In this document: one piece after another, positions 16,842-25,466 of the stretch
How the letters are laid out: each line of letters begins with the position of its first letter
Position numbering within the stretch: position 1 is the stretch's first letter
From: UTCHB3 sp964371075
Lineage (GTDB): Bacteria; Bacteroidota; Ignavibacteria; Ignavibacteriales; Ignavibacteriaceae
Reading direction: 5' to 3'
Assembly (NCBI GenBank): GCA_964371075.1
Contig: CAYJKN010000004.1
Span: 324,117-388,116 of the forward strand
DNA length: 64,000 nucleotides
Position numbers and translations under genes: made by a program
The notes under the pieces: generated by a model
Told to the model about the DNA's origin: nothing
What the model saw: the letters and a program-made list of their open reading frames with translations, nothing else
The model's database searches: none

Positions 16842-18149
16842 ATGGCAACTTCAAAATTCCTTAGACTCTTTTTAACAAATGCTGCAGAACCACTTCTCGG
16901 AGCTACGATCTATCTCGTACCGCAGGCTAATACCTATCCGACAGGGGCAATATTACTTACAGCTCATCCTACCAGAGCGGGTATCTATGAGGCTGACGGA
17001 GTGGCACATGGAGAGTATAAGATATATATCGGTTCTGGTACTCCAACACTCTACACAGAGCATATCTGGACCGGTGAGAATTTCATCACCATTATAGCAG
17101 ATAAGTTTGACGTTGCGACCGGTCAACTCACAACAGCTGGAATTAAAGATCTTGCCGTCACCACAAGTAAGATTGCCAACGGTGCCGTCACAGCCACTCA
17201 GATAGCTGATAATGCCGTCACCACAGGTAAGGTGGTAGATAATGCTATAACAACCGGTAAAATCGTCAATGGAGCTATAACCACTTCTAAACTTGGTGAC
17301 GGTTCGATAGTGGCAACGAAATTTGACCCCGGAGCTGTTACAGCATTTGCTTTGGACGATGGGGCAGTAACTGAATCCAAGGTTGCAACAGGGGCAGTGA
17401 CCGAAACAAAAGTTGGAACAGCCGCAATCACAGCAACCAAGATTGCGAGCAATGCCGTAACTACGGATAAGATTATAAATGCCGCAGTGACAGACCTTAA
17501 GATAGCAAACGGAGCAGTGACAGAGTTGAAGTTGGCAACAGGGGCAGTAACAGTTTCAAAACTTGCAGACAATAGTGTGAGCAGGGATAAGATCGGTTCT
17601 GATTGTGCAGGAACAGGGCTTACTCAAAATGTAGATGGTTCTTTGGAAGTTTTATATGATCATGTTTCAATCGACTTAGATTTCGATTATTCATTATCCG
17701 TTAAAGATGATGGTATAACTAAAAGTAAGATTGCCGCAGATGTCGCAGGTGCCGGGCTTGGTCAAAACGCTGATGGGTCCTTGGAAGTCAAAACGGACGG
17801 TGTATCACTCGAAGTGGTCTCCGATCAGTTGAGACTAAAGCGAAAAGAAATCCTTGGCATCTTGCAATTTTCGGGTGGTGGAAGGTCGTATTCTTCAATT
17901 TACAATTCATCAGGAGAAACAGTTACAATAACCCGGGACGATGTAGGCGTTTACTCCTTCACAGCTTCAGGATCTGTTTTCACTGTTTCGAAAACTCTAA
18001 GCTTCATTCAAGCTTTAGTACCGGCTCAGGTTCACATTGGAATTAGAAGATATTCAGATACTGTTATTCGTATTGAGTCGGAAGATCCCTCTGGAGTTGC
18101 CGTTGATCTGGATGGAAGTTTCTATCTAAGTGTGGTTGTTTTCCCCTAA
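16842..18149 (+). CDS. Tail fibre protein with decapeptide repeats
   Basis: A 435-residue fibre. Residues 1-100 form a beta-rich attachment domain. Residues 105-254 are about fifteen consecutive ten-residue units of the form AVTxxKIANG, with Lys/Leu/Ile and N-G/D-G at fixed places. Such repeats form trimeric beta-helical or stalk structures in phage fibres. Two copies of G-x-GLxQNxDGSLEV follow near residues 257-310, then a C-terminal head of about 100 residues that would contact the host. It is the last structural gene, followed by a terminator. The exact host ligand is unknown. Confidence 0.75.
   Translation: MATSKFLRLFLTNAAEPLLGATIYLVPQANTYPTGAILLTAHPTRAGIYEADGVAHGEYKIYIGSGTPTLYTEHIWTGENFITIIADKFDVATGQLTTAGIKDLAVTTSKIANGAVTATQIADNAVTTGKVVDNAITTGKIVNGAITTSKLGDGSIVATKFDPGAVTAFALDDGAVTESKVATGAVTETKVGTAAITATKIASNAVTTDKIINAAVTDLKIANGAVTELKLATGAVTVSKLADNSVSRDKIGSDCAGTGLTQNVDGSLEVLYDHVSIDLDFDYSLSVKDDGITKSKIAADVAGAGLGQNADGSLEVKTDGVSLEVVSDQLRLKRKEILGILQFSGGGRSYSSIYNSSGETVTITRDDVGVYSFTASGSVFTVSKTLSFIQALVPAQVHIGIRRYSDTVIRIESEDPSGVAVDLDGSFYLSVVVFP
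17154..17603 (+). repeat. Fifteen in-frame 30-nt repeats within the tail fibre gene
   Basis: The coding sequence has a strict 30-nt period with units variant in third positions and in two variable residues. The repeats keep the reading frame, so unit gain or loss would change shaft length without breaking the gene. Confidence 0.8.
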
Positions 18150-18172
18150 TCTTTATTTGATCCATCAGATGG

Positions 18173-18203
18173 CCCTCGTATGCGAAAGTGTACGGGGGTT
18201 TTT
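18173..18203 (+). terminator. Intrinsic terminator ending the tail operon
   Basis: CCCTCGTA (18173-18180) pairs with TACGGGGG (18191-18198), with one G-U pair, around a 10-nt loop, followed by TTTTTG. It lies 23 nt after the fibre stop codon. Confidence 0.8.
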
Positions 18204-18274
18204 GTGTTCTGTCCTACCCAACTATTAGAGAAATTCTAACACTTCAAAAAAAATAGAAATAATTAAAATAGTTC

Positions 18275-18306
18275 TTGACTTATGTAGTGTTCTTGTAGTA
18301 TATTTG
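18275..18306 (+). promoter_or_regulatory. Bacteroidota-type promoter for the two distal phage genes
   Basis: TTGACT at 18275-18280 and TATATTTG at 18299-18306 fit the TTG/TAnnTTTG pattern with 21 nt between TTG and TA. The sequence is also acceptable as a sigma70 -35/-10 pair with 17-18 nt spacing. It lies about 48 nt before the start at 18354, between the tail operon terminator and an independent two-gene unit. Confidence 0.65.
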
Positions 18307-18353
18307 TAGCAGAGTTTAGAATCGAACCGGGATTAAACAAAAGGAGCAAGACA

Positions 18354-18647
18354 ATGACAACTGAGCAAGTTGAAAAAATATTAGAAAACAATGGCTTTGA
18401 GCCTGTGGAATGGTTTTATAGAGATGATAGAGTATTGTCTTTAACTCATTGCGGTGGTGGATTAAGCGAAGGATTGAAAATCATTTTTATTGAATCCGAA
18501 ACAAGCAAAACCCCAACAATGGAATTTGAGACATTTGACAGCGAAATTGTAGAATTAAAACCAGAAGTTACAGAGGCTATTGCTTATTGCATCAGCAATT
18601 TTGATGCAGTTTGGAATTATTTTTATGAGAAAGGAAAACAACAATGA
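18354..18647 (+). CDS. Small acidic prophage protein, unknown function
   Basis: A 97-residue, very acidic protein with no recognised family. The start at 18354 is supported by AAAGGAG about 8 nt upstream. It is the first of two genes with their own promoter and terminator at the right end of the prophage, outside the structural operon, which is where lysogenic-conversion or host-interaction genes often sit. The stop overlaps the next start (ATGA). Confidence 0.6.
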   Translation: MTTEQVEKILENNGFEPVEWFYRDDRVLSLTHCGGGLSEGLKIIFIESETSKTPTMEFETFDSEIVELKPEVTEAIAYCISNFDAVWNYFYEKGKQQ

Positions 18648-18994
18648 ATATAATTGAATTAGCGCACTTGGTGAAATGCCATGTGTTAGATACAACCCCT
18701 CGGAATGTTGTAAACACAAAACGGCTTATCGCCACAGATGAAAATGCAACAACCTTTCTCGATGTGCAAGATACAAGCAGAGAAGGACTGTTCTACTTTG
18801 ATTGTATTTTTAGAGACGGACAAATACAAATGAGCGAAGTAAAAAGAAGCACCGCCCGGAAACCTATTAACGCGCAGGTAAGTGAAGAAACTTACGACAA
18901 GCTGAATACCATGGCGGTAGATCAGAAGCGGAGTATGACAAGTATGATCGAGTGGTTAGTCGAAGAAAAGTACCGACAAACTTTCGGAGAGTAG
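18644..18994 (+). CDS. Ribbon-helix-helix-like protein at the prophage end
   Basis: A 116-residue protein. The last 40 residues (INAQVSEETYDKLNTMAVDQ then SMTSMIEWLVEEKYRQ) have the strand-helix-helix pattern of ribbon-helix-helix DNA-binding domains, which act as dimeric repressors. The N-terminal 70 residues are a separate, mixed alpha/beta segment of unknown function. Translation is coupled to the preceding gene. It may regulate its own two-gene unit, but no operator is evident. A perfect terminator follows. Confidence 0.6.
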   Translation: MNIIELAHLVKCHVLDTTPRNVVNTKRLIATDENATTFLDVQDTSREGLFYFDCIFRDGQIQMSEVKRSTARKPINAQVSEETYDKLNTMAVDQKRSMTSMIEWLVEEKYRQTFGE

Positions 18995-19001
18995 ATTTAG
19001 G

Positions 19002-19028
19002 TACCCTCTTCGGAGGGTATTTTTTTTT
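19002..19028 (+). terminator. Intrinsic terminator with UUCG tetraloop
   Basis: TACCCTC (19002-19008) and GAGGGTA (19013-19019) form a perfect 7-bp stem capped by TTCG and followed by nine T residues. It ends the two-gene prophage-end unit. Confidence 0.9.
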
Positions 19029-19144
19029 GTTTAAAAGGCAGATTATTAAAAACGGATTATTAGAAGGGATTTAACTCAATTTTCAATGAAAAATATCAAT
19101 TGTGCTATAGTTTGTGTTATACTTTGAGGATTTAAGAAGGGGTT

Positions 19145-19186
19145 AAAAATAAAAAACCCTTGTAAGTGTTTAATTTACAAGGGTTT
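19145..19186 (-). terminator. Intrinsic terminator downstream of tRNA-Thr
   Basis: AAACCCTTGTAA (19154-19165) and TTACAAGGGTTT (19175-19186) are perfect 12-bp complements with a 9-nt loop. On the minus strand the stem is followed by TTTTTTATTTTTA, so it fits termination of the tRNA transcript. Confidence 0.85.
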
Positions 19187-19193
19187 GAATGAG

Positions 19194-19266
19194 AGCTGGT
19201 GAAGGGATTTGAACCCCCGACCGGCTGATTACAAATCAGCTGCTCTACCAGCTGAGCTACACCAGC
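19194..19266 (-). tRNA. tRNA-Thr (anticodon TGT)
   Basis: On the minus strand the acceptor arms GCTGGTG (19266-19260) and CACCAGC pair fully, with discriminator T at 19194. The anticodon arm is GCTGA-TTTGTAA-TCAGC, giving anticodon TGT (reads ACA, Thr). D-arm AGCTCAGCTGGTAGAGC and T-arm GGGGGTTCAAATCCC are standard. CCA is not encoded. The 3' end faces the prophage block, which is the usual geometry for a tRNA attachment site. Confidence 0.95.
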
Positions 19267-19285
19267 AATCAAAATAATTAGATTC

Positions 19286-19316
19286 CAAATATAAGGGTTC
19301 TGCAATTATTAAACAA
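19286..19316 (-). promoter_or_regulatory. Bacteroidota-type promoter of tRNA-Thr
   Basis: Read on the minus strand, TTG (19316-19314) is followed after exactly 20 nt by TATATTTG (19293-19286). This matches the TTG/TAnnTTTG housekeeping consensus of the Bacteroidota. It ends 20 nt upstream of the mature tRNA 5' end. The same TATATTTG octamer occurs in the promoter at 18299-18306. Confidence 0.75.
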
Positions 19317-19351
19317 GAACCCCGGTAAAAAAAATCGAATTTTATTAAATT

Positions 19352-19966
19352 TTATTTCGAAAAAGTTGCATCCACAATTTTTATTTCACTTGGATAGGAG
19401 ATATTTCCCAGAGTTGTTGAGACTACAGGTCTTGCATAAAGCTGGACATTACTTGATCCACTTCCCACTCCACTTACTTGCATTGCCAGATTTAACAGAC
19501 TTTCGTATCCTTGATCTTTGATCACTTTGGCGAGATCAATGCTTAAATTTATTGGGATATTTTCAACTTCTCCGGTTCCGGGGATGGAAACTGCATTTGC
19601 AATGTTCCCCTGAATCAACTCTCTGCTGTCAACAACAAGTCTGAAAGGGAGGGAAGTAAGTTGTGCATCAGTTCTTTGATATCCACCTGTTCCGTCATTT
19701 GGATTAAGGGCAGCAAGATTAAGTGTGAATGTCAGTGGTAGTGAACCTTGGAAAAAGGATTGCGTAATTTGCGCAATTTCAAAAACATTCAGGTCAGAAA
19801 TACTTCTTTTACCCAGAATTTGAACGCCGGCTACAGAAATTGAGGTTACGCCCTGGAGTTTAAACTGCAAACGGGAGAGATTAAGAAAGCTTTGTACAAT
19901 TCCACAACCTGCAAAAAGTAAGGTGAAACTTACAATTAATAGCATGTAAAGTTTTTTTGAAGACAT
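19352..19966 (-). CDS. LEA14-like periplasmic lipoprotein
   Basis: A 204-residue protein with a lipoprotein signal (LLIVSFTLLFAGC, lipidated Cys at residue 21). The mature part is beta-rich with LQFKLQGVTSISVAGVQILG near the start, followed by alternating strands and a conserved-looking PINLSIDLAKVI stretch, resembling the immunoglobulin-like LEA14/WHy fold. Substrate and role are unknown; such lipoproteins usually face the periplasm. A GAGG ribosome site precedes the start. It stands alone, between tRNA-Thr and the divergent amylase gene. Confidence 0.6.
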   Translation of the reverse strand: MSSKKLYMLLIVSFTLLFAGCGIVQSFLNLSRLQFKLQGVTSISVAGVQILGKRSISDLNVFEIAQITQSFFQGSLPLTFTLNLAALNPNDGTGGYQRTDAQLTSLPFRLVVDSRELIQGNIANAVSIPGTGEVENIPINLSIDLAKVIKDQGYESLLNLAMQVSGVGSGSSNVQLYARPVVSTTLGNISYPSEIKIVDATFSK

Positions 19967-20172
19967 ATTTATTTCCTCATTGGGTTTTAGTCTAAAATTG
20001 AAAAATTTAATGACTTAAGGTAAAGATAATTTGTACACTCATCTGTGACATTAAAAAATATCCTTCACCCTTAATTATTTTATTAATTTATATTCTCAAT
20101 TTAAGTAAATTTTCAATTATGTTTTTTTTAATCTGAGAACCTTTGTTTTCACATGCAACCCCGGACCATGAA

Positions 20173-23100
20173 ATGAAGTTTGTTTCTAAATTTTTCCTCT
20201 TCTCATTTTTATTAATTCCTGTACTTGTAAACGCACAGGATAAAAATCAATTATTAAATTCACCCAAATCAGATGTTTTTATGCAGGGTTTTTATTGGAA
20301 TTCACCTCCCGGAGGAATCTGGTGGGATTCATTAAAAGCTCTATCACCAAGACTTGCATCTGCAGGATTTAGTGCCATTTGGTTTCCTTCTTCTTCAAAA
20401 GGGGCAGGTGGTGGATTTTCGATGGGTTACGATCCTTATGACCACTACGATTTTGGCGACTACAATCAAAAGGGGAGCAGAGAAACAAGATTTGGGAGTA
20501 AAACAGAACTCAAAGGGGCCATCGATGCATTTCATGATGTTGGCATGTTGGTTTTTGCAGATGCAGTTGTAAGACACATGATGGGTGGGGAGCAGAAAGT
20601 CCCTTATGAATGTCGTCCACTTCACAATGGAAACTACATCGTTCCTGATTCAGCATATATGCTTTTCCAATATCCTTCGGGATCGGGGAGATTCAAAAAA
20701 ACCGCAGCGTCCTTTTATCCAAACTCGGTTAATTGTTGGGTTGATCCCTTATTTGTGCAAACAGACCCGATATTTAGATTTGGAGAGTGGCTCGACCACA
20801 ACAAACAGGATGTTAAAGACAGTCTTATTGCCTGGGGAAATTATCTTCGTAATGACCTTGGATATGATGGTTTTAGGCTTGACGCTGTAAAATCGATAAA
20901 TCCCGCATTTATGGCACAATGGATTAACGGTTCAAACCATGGGGGCTACGCAGTTGCTGAATTATGGGGAAGTACTTCAGAAATAGGAAACTGGCTTCAG
21001 GTTGCCAAATATCAAAACGGCGCAAATGTGGCGATGTTCGATTTTCCACTCAGATACCATCTCAGGGATATGTGTAACACTACCAACGGTGGTTTTAACA
21101 TGAACAACCTTGATGGTGCAGGGCTTGTAAATGCCGGTTTTTCAGGCTTTGATGTTTCCACATTTCTTGAAAATCATGATTTTGACAGACAAGGGTGGGA
21201 TGGTACCATCGACACCGGGCACGATCCTGTAATCTATAATAAAGATATGGGATATGCATATATCATATTTGCAGAAGGAAGGCCTTCGGTCTTTTTTAAA
21301 GATTACATCGATTTTGGTTTAAGTGGTAAAATTGACACTCTAATCTGGATTCGTCAGAATTTTCTGGGTGGCGGAACCACAAAAAGAGCGGGTCTGAACC
21401 CTTATTATATCCGTCAGGATGGAAATACAAATCAGGGAGAGCTTTCAAATGATATATATGTTGCCAAAAGAAATGGATTTGGAGAACAGCCGGGTGGATA
21501 TATCGTGATGAATGACAATCCAACACAATGGATTGATGTTTGGGTTGATACAGACAAACCGATTGGAACCTGGTATAAAGATTTTACAGGTCGCGATGTA
21601 AATAAACAAGTGGTAGGAGGGGTTGGAGGAAATCCACCAAACAGAATTAAATTTTGGGCTCCACCAAGAAGTTATACAATTTATATCCCCGACACCACAA
21701 GAAGTATCAACAACTATCCTGTATTACTTTCAGTTGATGATCAGATTGGATATACCAATTCTGCTTTTAAATTACAACTTTCCGCTTCTGATGTAAATGA
21801 CACTGCGTTAACATTTTCGCTGCAGGCGAATCCGGGTTGGTTGAGTGTTAATAATAAGGGGTTGTTAAGTGGTACTCCAACTTTCGCAGATACAGGTCGC
21901 ACAAATATTATTGTTACCGTATCAGATCCCCGCGGATTTTCTGTAAAAGATACCTTTGCACTTTCGATATTCAGAAACCTTCCTCCTGTGCTTTCGGCAA
22001 TTCCGGATACTACGATTAAGGCCACTGTAAGATATGAATATCAACCATCAGCTTCCGATCCTGACAATGATTCGTTAAGATTCTTTTTTGCACAAGCTCC
22101 AAATTTTCTTAATGTGGATGTAATTACAGGTAAAATAGTTGGTAATCCCGCAATTTCTGACACCGGCAACTATGCTGTTCAGTTGAGGGTGACAGATGGG
22201 AAAGGTGCTTTTGGTGCCGCAAATTATAACCTGATCGTAAAAGCAAATCTTGATACTGTAATTGCCACTTATGGTAAACCACTTGTTGACGGAAATATCA
22301 TAAAGGGTTTGGATGACTGGCGACCTGAGTGGTTGCTTGTCGCTGATTCAGACACCGACAGCTACTGGAGTCCTGTTGATACAATGAACAATGAGTTGCT
22401 TGGAGTTTATTCAACCTGGGATGCCGACTCACTGTATCTTGGAATTGATTACAAATTGTTTGACACTTATAACACAATGATGGTATATCTTGATGCCGGA
22501 TTGCCAGGTGGAGAGACCAACTTTAACAGTCAGCAAGGTTATTACGGTGATTATGCAAAAAATTTCAGATTCCGTCCGCAGGATGCCATCGATTTTTTTA
22601 TACCGGCATACCACATTACAAAACCGGGAATGTATAAAGTAGTTGACAGTACAAGTGTTGATATGACAACTAAAGTAAACACTCAAAGAGGTGCCAATGC
22701 GATGGGAGCGGAAGTTGCTGTTGCGTGGAATGATTTATATGAACTTGGCGTAGGGCAAATACCGGTTGGAGTAAAACTCAAAATTGTTGCACTTGTAGCA
22801 GGTGGTTTTAATTATGGGGCCGGGGATGCGGCTCCTGACAATCCTGATGTTGATGGAAATGCAGGTCCCGATTCTTTAATCAACCTTGCGATGATTGAAC
22901 CTGACAAAAACGGGGACGGATTCCCTGACCCTACACTCTTTATTTCTGATATTCAGGAATCTGAAGATAATTTATTACCAAAAGAGTTTTCGCTTTCTCA
23001 GAATTACCCAAATCCTTTTAATCCTTCAACGAGAATTCAATTTTCGTTGCCTGAAAGAAGTGTTGTAAAATTAAAAATTTATGATGTGCTTGGAAGAGAA

Positions 23101-23244
23101 CTTTTGGTTCTCGTGGATGAAGAGCTTGTTTCGGGACAATATTCTGTAAATGCTGAAATGTCACAGTTTTCGAGTGGAATTTATTTTTATCAACTTGTTA
23201 CACCGAAATTTTCCGAAGTGCGAAAGATGATTCTGGTCAAATGA
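20173..23244 (+). CDS. Secreted GH13 alpha-amylase-like protein with T9SS sorting domain
   Basis: A 1023-residue multidomain protein starting at ATG 20173, which opens a standard signal peptide (MKFVSKFFLFSFLLIPVLVNAQ); an upstream in-frame start is rejected for that reason. The GH13 motifs are intact: DAVVRHMM (region I), GFRLDAVKS with nucleophile D237, AELWG with acid/base E263, and FLENHD with H335/D336. Two Ig-like putative-sugar-binding modules (about 520-720) and a DOMON-like beta domain follow. The C-terminal about 85 residues are a T9SS type A sorting domain with NYPNPFNPST. It probably degrades starch-like glucans at the cell surface or outside the cell. Confidence 0.85.
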   Translation: MKFVSKFFLFSFLLIPVLVNAQDKNQLLNSPKSDVFMQGFYWNSPPGGIWWDSLKALSPRLASAGFSAIWFPSSSKGAGGGFSMGYDPYDHYDFGDYNQKGSRETRFGSKTELKGAIDAFHDVGMLVFADAVVRHMMGGEQKVPYECRPLHNGNYIVPDSAYMLFQYPSGSGRFKKTAASFYPNSVNCWVDPLFVQTDPIFRFGEWLDHNKQDVKDSLIAWGNYLRNDLGYDGFRLDAVKSINPAFMAQWINGSNHGGYAVAELWGSTSEIGNWLQVAKYQNGANVAMFDFPLRYHLRDMCNTTNGGFNMNNLDGAGLVNAGFSGFDVSTFLENHDFDRQGWDGTIDTGHDPVIYNKDMGYAYIIFAEGRPSVFFKDYIDFGLSGKIDTLIWIRQNFLGGGTTKRAGLNPYYIRQDGNTNQGELSNDIYVAKRNGFGEQPGGYIVMNDNPTQWIDVWVDTDKPIGTWYKDFTGRDVNKQVVGGVGGNPPNRIKFWAPPRSYTIYIPDTTRSINNYPVLLSVDDQIGYTNSAFKLQLSASDVNDTALTFSLQANPGWLSVNNKGLLSGTPTFADTGRTNIIVTVSDPRGFSVKDTFALSIFRNLPPVLSAIPDTTIKATVRYEYQPSASDPDNDSLRFFFAQAPNFLNVDVITGKIVGNPAISDTGNYAVQLRVTDGKGAFGAANYNLIVKANLDTVIATYGKPLVDGNIIKGLDDWRPEWLLVADSDTDSYWSPVDTMNNELLGVYSTWDADSLYLGIDYKLFDTYNTMMVYLDAGLPGGETNFNSQQGYYGDYAKNFRFRPQDAIDFFIPAYHITKPGMYKVVDSTSVDMTTKVNTQRGANAMGAEVAVAWNDLYELGVGQIPVGVKLKIVALVAGGFNYGAGDAAPDNPDVDGNAGPDSLINLAMIEPDKNGDGFPDPTLFISDIQESEDNLLPKEFSLSQNYPNPFNPSTRIQFSLPERSVVKLKIYDVLGRELLVLVDEELVSGQYSVNAEMSQFSSGIYFYQLVTPKFSEVRKMILVK

Positions 23245-24050
23245 TCCCCTTGAATGATGATTCAGATATGAATCAAAACCTTCTACAGGAATTGGAGAAG
23301 GAAAGAGAGAAAAATGAGGAACTTCAAAAACAACTTGAAGTTTTATCAAAGCAATGTGCCGACACTACAGGAATGGTTGGCAAGTTCCTTGCTATGATTT
23401 CTCATGAAATAAGAACACCGGTGAATTCTCTGCAACAGGCTGCAAAACAGCTACAAGCTGATCTTGGTTTTTTTAATAATAAAGATATTTCAAAACTGAC
23501 TTCCATAATGGTAGAAGACAGCGACCGACTCTCCCGCACCATTGATCTAATGGTGCAGGTGTCTCAACTTCAAAGTGGAACATACACTCCTAAACCTGAA
23601 AGATTTGATATTTTTCATGAAGTTCTCGCCCCGATGATTACAGTGAAAAAGTCACTGGTTGAAAAAAAAGGGGTGCGATTTATAATTAATTCGACCACAT
23701 TAAACTGTGAGATTACTGCCGATAAATATTCAACCATTCAGATTTGTTCAAATCTGATCGATAATTCAATAGCTTATACTGAAAAGGGGATTATTGAAAT
23801 CGATATAACCCGAACGCCTGACGCCAGATTACAAATCTCGATCATCGACACCGGAATTGGGATGGATGAAGGATATCTCGAGGAAGTATTTAATTTATTT
23901 TCCCAGGAATCTCAAGGTTACACCCGGAAATATGAGGGAATTGGTCTCGGCTTAACCGCAGTGAAGGGATTTTGTGATATCAATAACATCGACCTTTCGA
24001 TAAAATCTGAAAAATATGCCGGAACCGTGGTAACTCTTGTTTTCACTTAA
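23241..24050 (+). CDS. Cytoplasmic sensor histidine kinase without receptor domain
   Basis: A 269-residue kinase with an N-terminal coiled coil (residues 14-40), then HisKA with phospho-acceptor H55 in FLAMISHEIRTP, N-box NLIDNS (171-176), G1 box DTGIG (203-207) and G2 box GIGLGLT (233-239). No membrane segment, PAS or GAF domain is present, so its input must come through the coiled coil or a partner. No response regulator is adjacent. Its ATG overlaps the stop of the secreted amylase gene (ATGA), an odd coupling between an exported enzyme and a signalling protein. ATG 23268 is a possible alternative start. Confidence 0.85.
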   Translation: MIPLNDDSDMNQNLLQELEKEREKNEELQKQLEVLSKQCADTTGMVGKFLAMISHEIRTPVNSLQQAAKQLQADLGFFNNKDISKLTSIMVEDSDRLSRTIDLMVQVSQLQSGTYTPKPERFDIFHEVLAPMITVKKSLVEKKGVRFIINSTTLNCEITADKYSTIQICSNLIDNSIAYTEKGIIEIDITRTPDARLQISIIDTGIGMDEGYLEEVFNLFSQESQGYTRKYEGIGLGLTAVKGFCDINNIDLSIKSEKYAGTVVTLVFT

Positions 24051-24084
24051 TTTGATTATTCACTTACAATCAATTTGACAAAAA

Positions 24085-24116
24085 AAAGGCTGACCCGGAA
24101 GAATCAGCCTTTTTCA
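24085..24116. terminator. Bidirectional intrinsic terminator between kinase and peptidase genes
   Basis: AAAGGCTGA (24085-24093) and TCAGCCTTT (24104-24112) form a 9-bp stem with T-rich sequence on both outer sides. It lies between two convergent genes and can serve both. Confidence 0.8.
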
Positions 24117-24136
24117 TTTTAATCAAATGACACAAA

Positions 24137-25330
24137 TCATTTTAAGATTGGAACAACTGACCACTGTCGTTCGCCACCGGTCTGTTCAACTCTGCCATCG
24201 GCATGGATATAAACATCAATCTCTGAACGGACACCAAAATCACCTTTAAGATAGATTCCGGGTTCAATTGAAAAAGATGTTCCCGGGAGGATCAAACGCA
24301 TATCCTGTGTTTCAAAATTATCGTTATGAGGTCCCGTTCCATGTAGTGTGGTGGTGATGGAATGACCCGTTCTGTGAACAAAATATTCGGCATATCCTGC
24401 ATCAGCGATCACTTTTCGAGAGGCATCATCAACTTCCCATCCTCTAACTTCAACACCTTTTTTAAATCGTTCACTCACAAGATTAAATGCCGCTTCGCGT
24501 GCATCTTTCACAATGTTAAAAATCTTAACATATCTTTCAGGAACTTCAGTGCCAACATAACCCACCCAGGTGATATCAGCCCAAACACCATTATCTTTTT
24601 TTGGTTTTGCCCAAAGGTCGATTAAAACAAAATCATCTCTGTGAATTTTTTCCCAGACTTCAGGTGTAGGTGAATAGTGAGGATTGGCACCATTTCCATT
24701 AACACCAACTATAACTTCATGGTCGGTCTCAAATCCACGTTTTTCGATTTCATCCATAATCAGTTTTTGAACTTCATACTCTGTTGTCTCACCGGTTGAT
24801 TCAATTTTTTCTTTGATAAATTTCCAACAGAGATCCACGATATCTGTGAGTGCATTTGCCACAGGAATGTTGTCATCATACTGTTCTTTTGTCCAAACAG
24901 CAGTAAACTCCGTTAACAAATCGCCACTTGAAACGATTTCAAGACCAAAATCTTTTAAATATTCATAAGTGCCGGCATCAAGTTTTGAGAGGTAGGGGAT
25001 TGCGTTTTTGGGTGAATATTCCATGGCAACTTTTTTAACATCTTTTAACAAAGTCGCCATAATTTTATTGAGGGAATTATAGTCACTGTAAGGGTGCATA
25101 TCTCCGGGAAGATGGGCAAGATTGTGGAGTTCGATTGCCATGGCAACCTTTTGTGGTGTCCCTTCTGCGGGGATCAGATAAAAAAATCTTCTGGTAAGGT
25201 GTGCTTTGGCAGGGAATTCGAGAACGCTAAGAGCAAGATCGTTTGATCCTCTAAAATCGTAGAATAACCAGCCATCCAATCCGTTTTTTTTAATCAGGTT
25301 TTGTAATTTGGTAATTTTTTCTTGTGTCAT
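24137..25330 (-). CDS. M24 family Xaa-Pro aminopeptidase-like metallopeptidase
   Basis: A 397-residue cytoplasmic enzyme with a creatinase-like N-terminal domain (about 1-150) and a pita-bread catalytic domain. The five metal ligands of M24 are all present: D238 (LIDLWA), D252 (ADITWVG), H323 (HRTGHSI), E356 (SIEPGIY) and E370 (RSEIDV). It is expected to remove N-terminal residues preceding proline from peptides. No signal peptide is seen. It is a single gene divergent from the T9SS gene at 25467. Confidence 0.85.
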   Translation of the reverse strand: MTQEKITKLQNLIKKNGLDGWLFYDFRGSNDLALSVLEFPAKAHLTRRFFYLIPAEGTPQKVAMAIELHNLAHLPGDMHPYSDYNSLNKIMATLLKDVKKVAMEYSPKNAIPYLSKLDAGTYEYLKDFGLEIVSSGDLLTEFTAVWTKEQYDDNIPVANALTDIVDLCWKFIKEKIESTGETTEYEVQKLIMDEIEKRGFETDHEVIVGVNGNGANPHYSPTPEVWEKIHRDDFVLIDLWAKPKKDNGVWADITWVGYVGTEVPERYVKIFNIVKDAREAAFNLVSERFKKGVEVRGWEVDDASRKVIADAGYAEYFVHRTGHSITTTLHGTGPHNDNFETQDMRLILPGTSFSIEPGIYLKGDFGVRSEIDVYIHADGRVEQTGGERQWSVVPILK

Positions 25331-25466
25331 ATTGATACCCGGTTTAAGGTTGATAACTGTGACTAATCTTGACCATTAAAATTGATGTAAAACATAACCT
25401 CAAAAATAGTTAATTTCCACTTCAATTTTCCCCCAATTCCATTCATATTTAATTATTCGAGGCACC

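Noticed and set aside
17198..17572. 124-codon antisense ORF over the fibre repeats
   Set aside because: It mirrors the repeat composition of the sense gene, has no ribosome site and no separate family signature.
17154..17603. Regular 30-nt repeats that could suggest a CRISPR array or minisatellite
   Set aside because: There is no repeat/spacer alternation, the period is a multiple of three and the units encode a continuous fibre shaft in frame.
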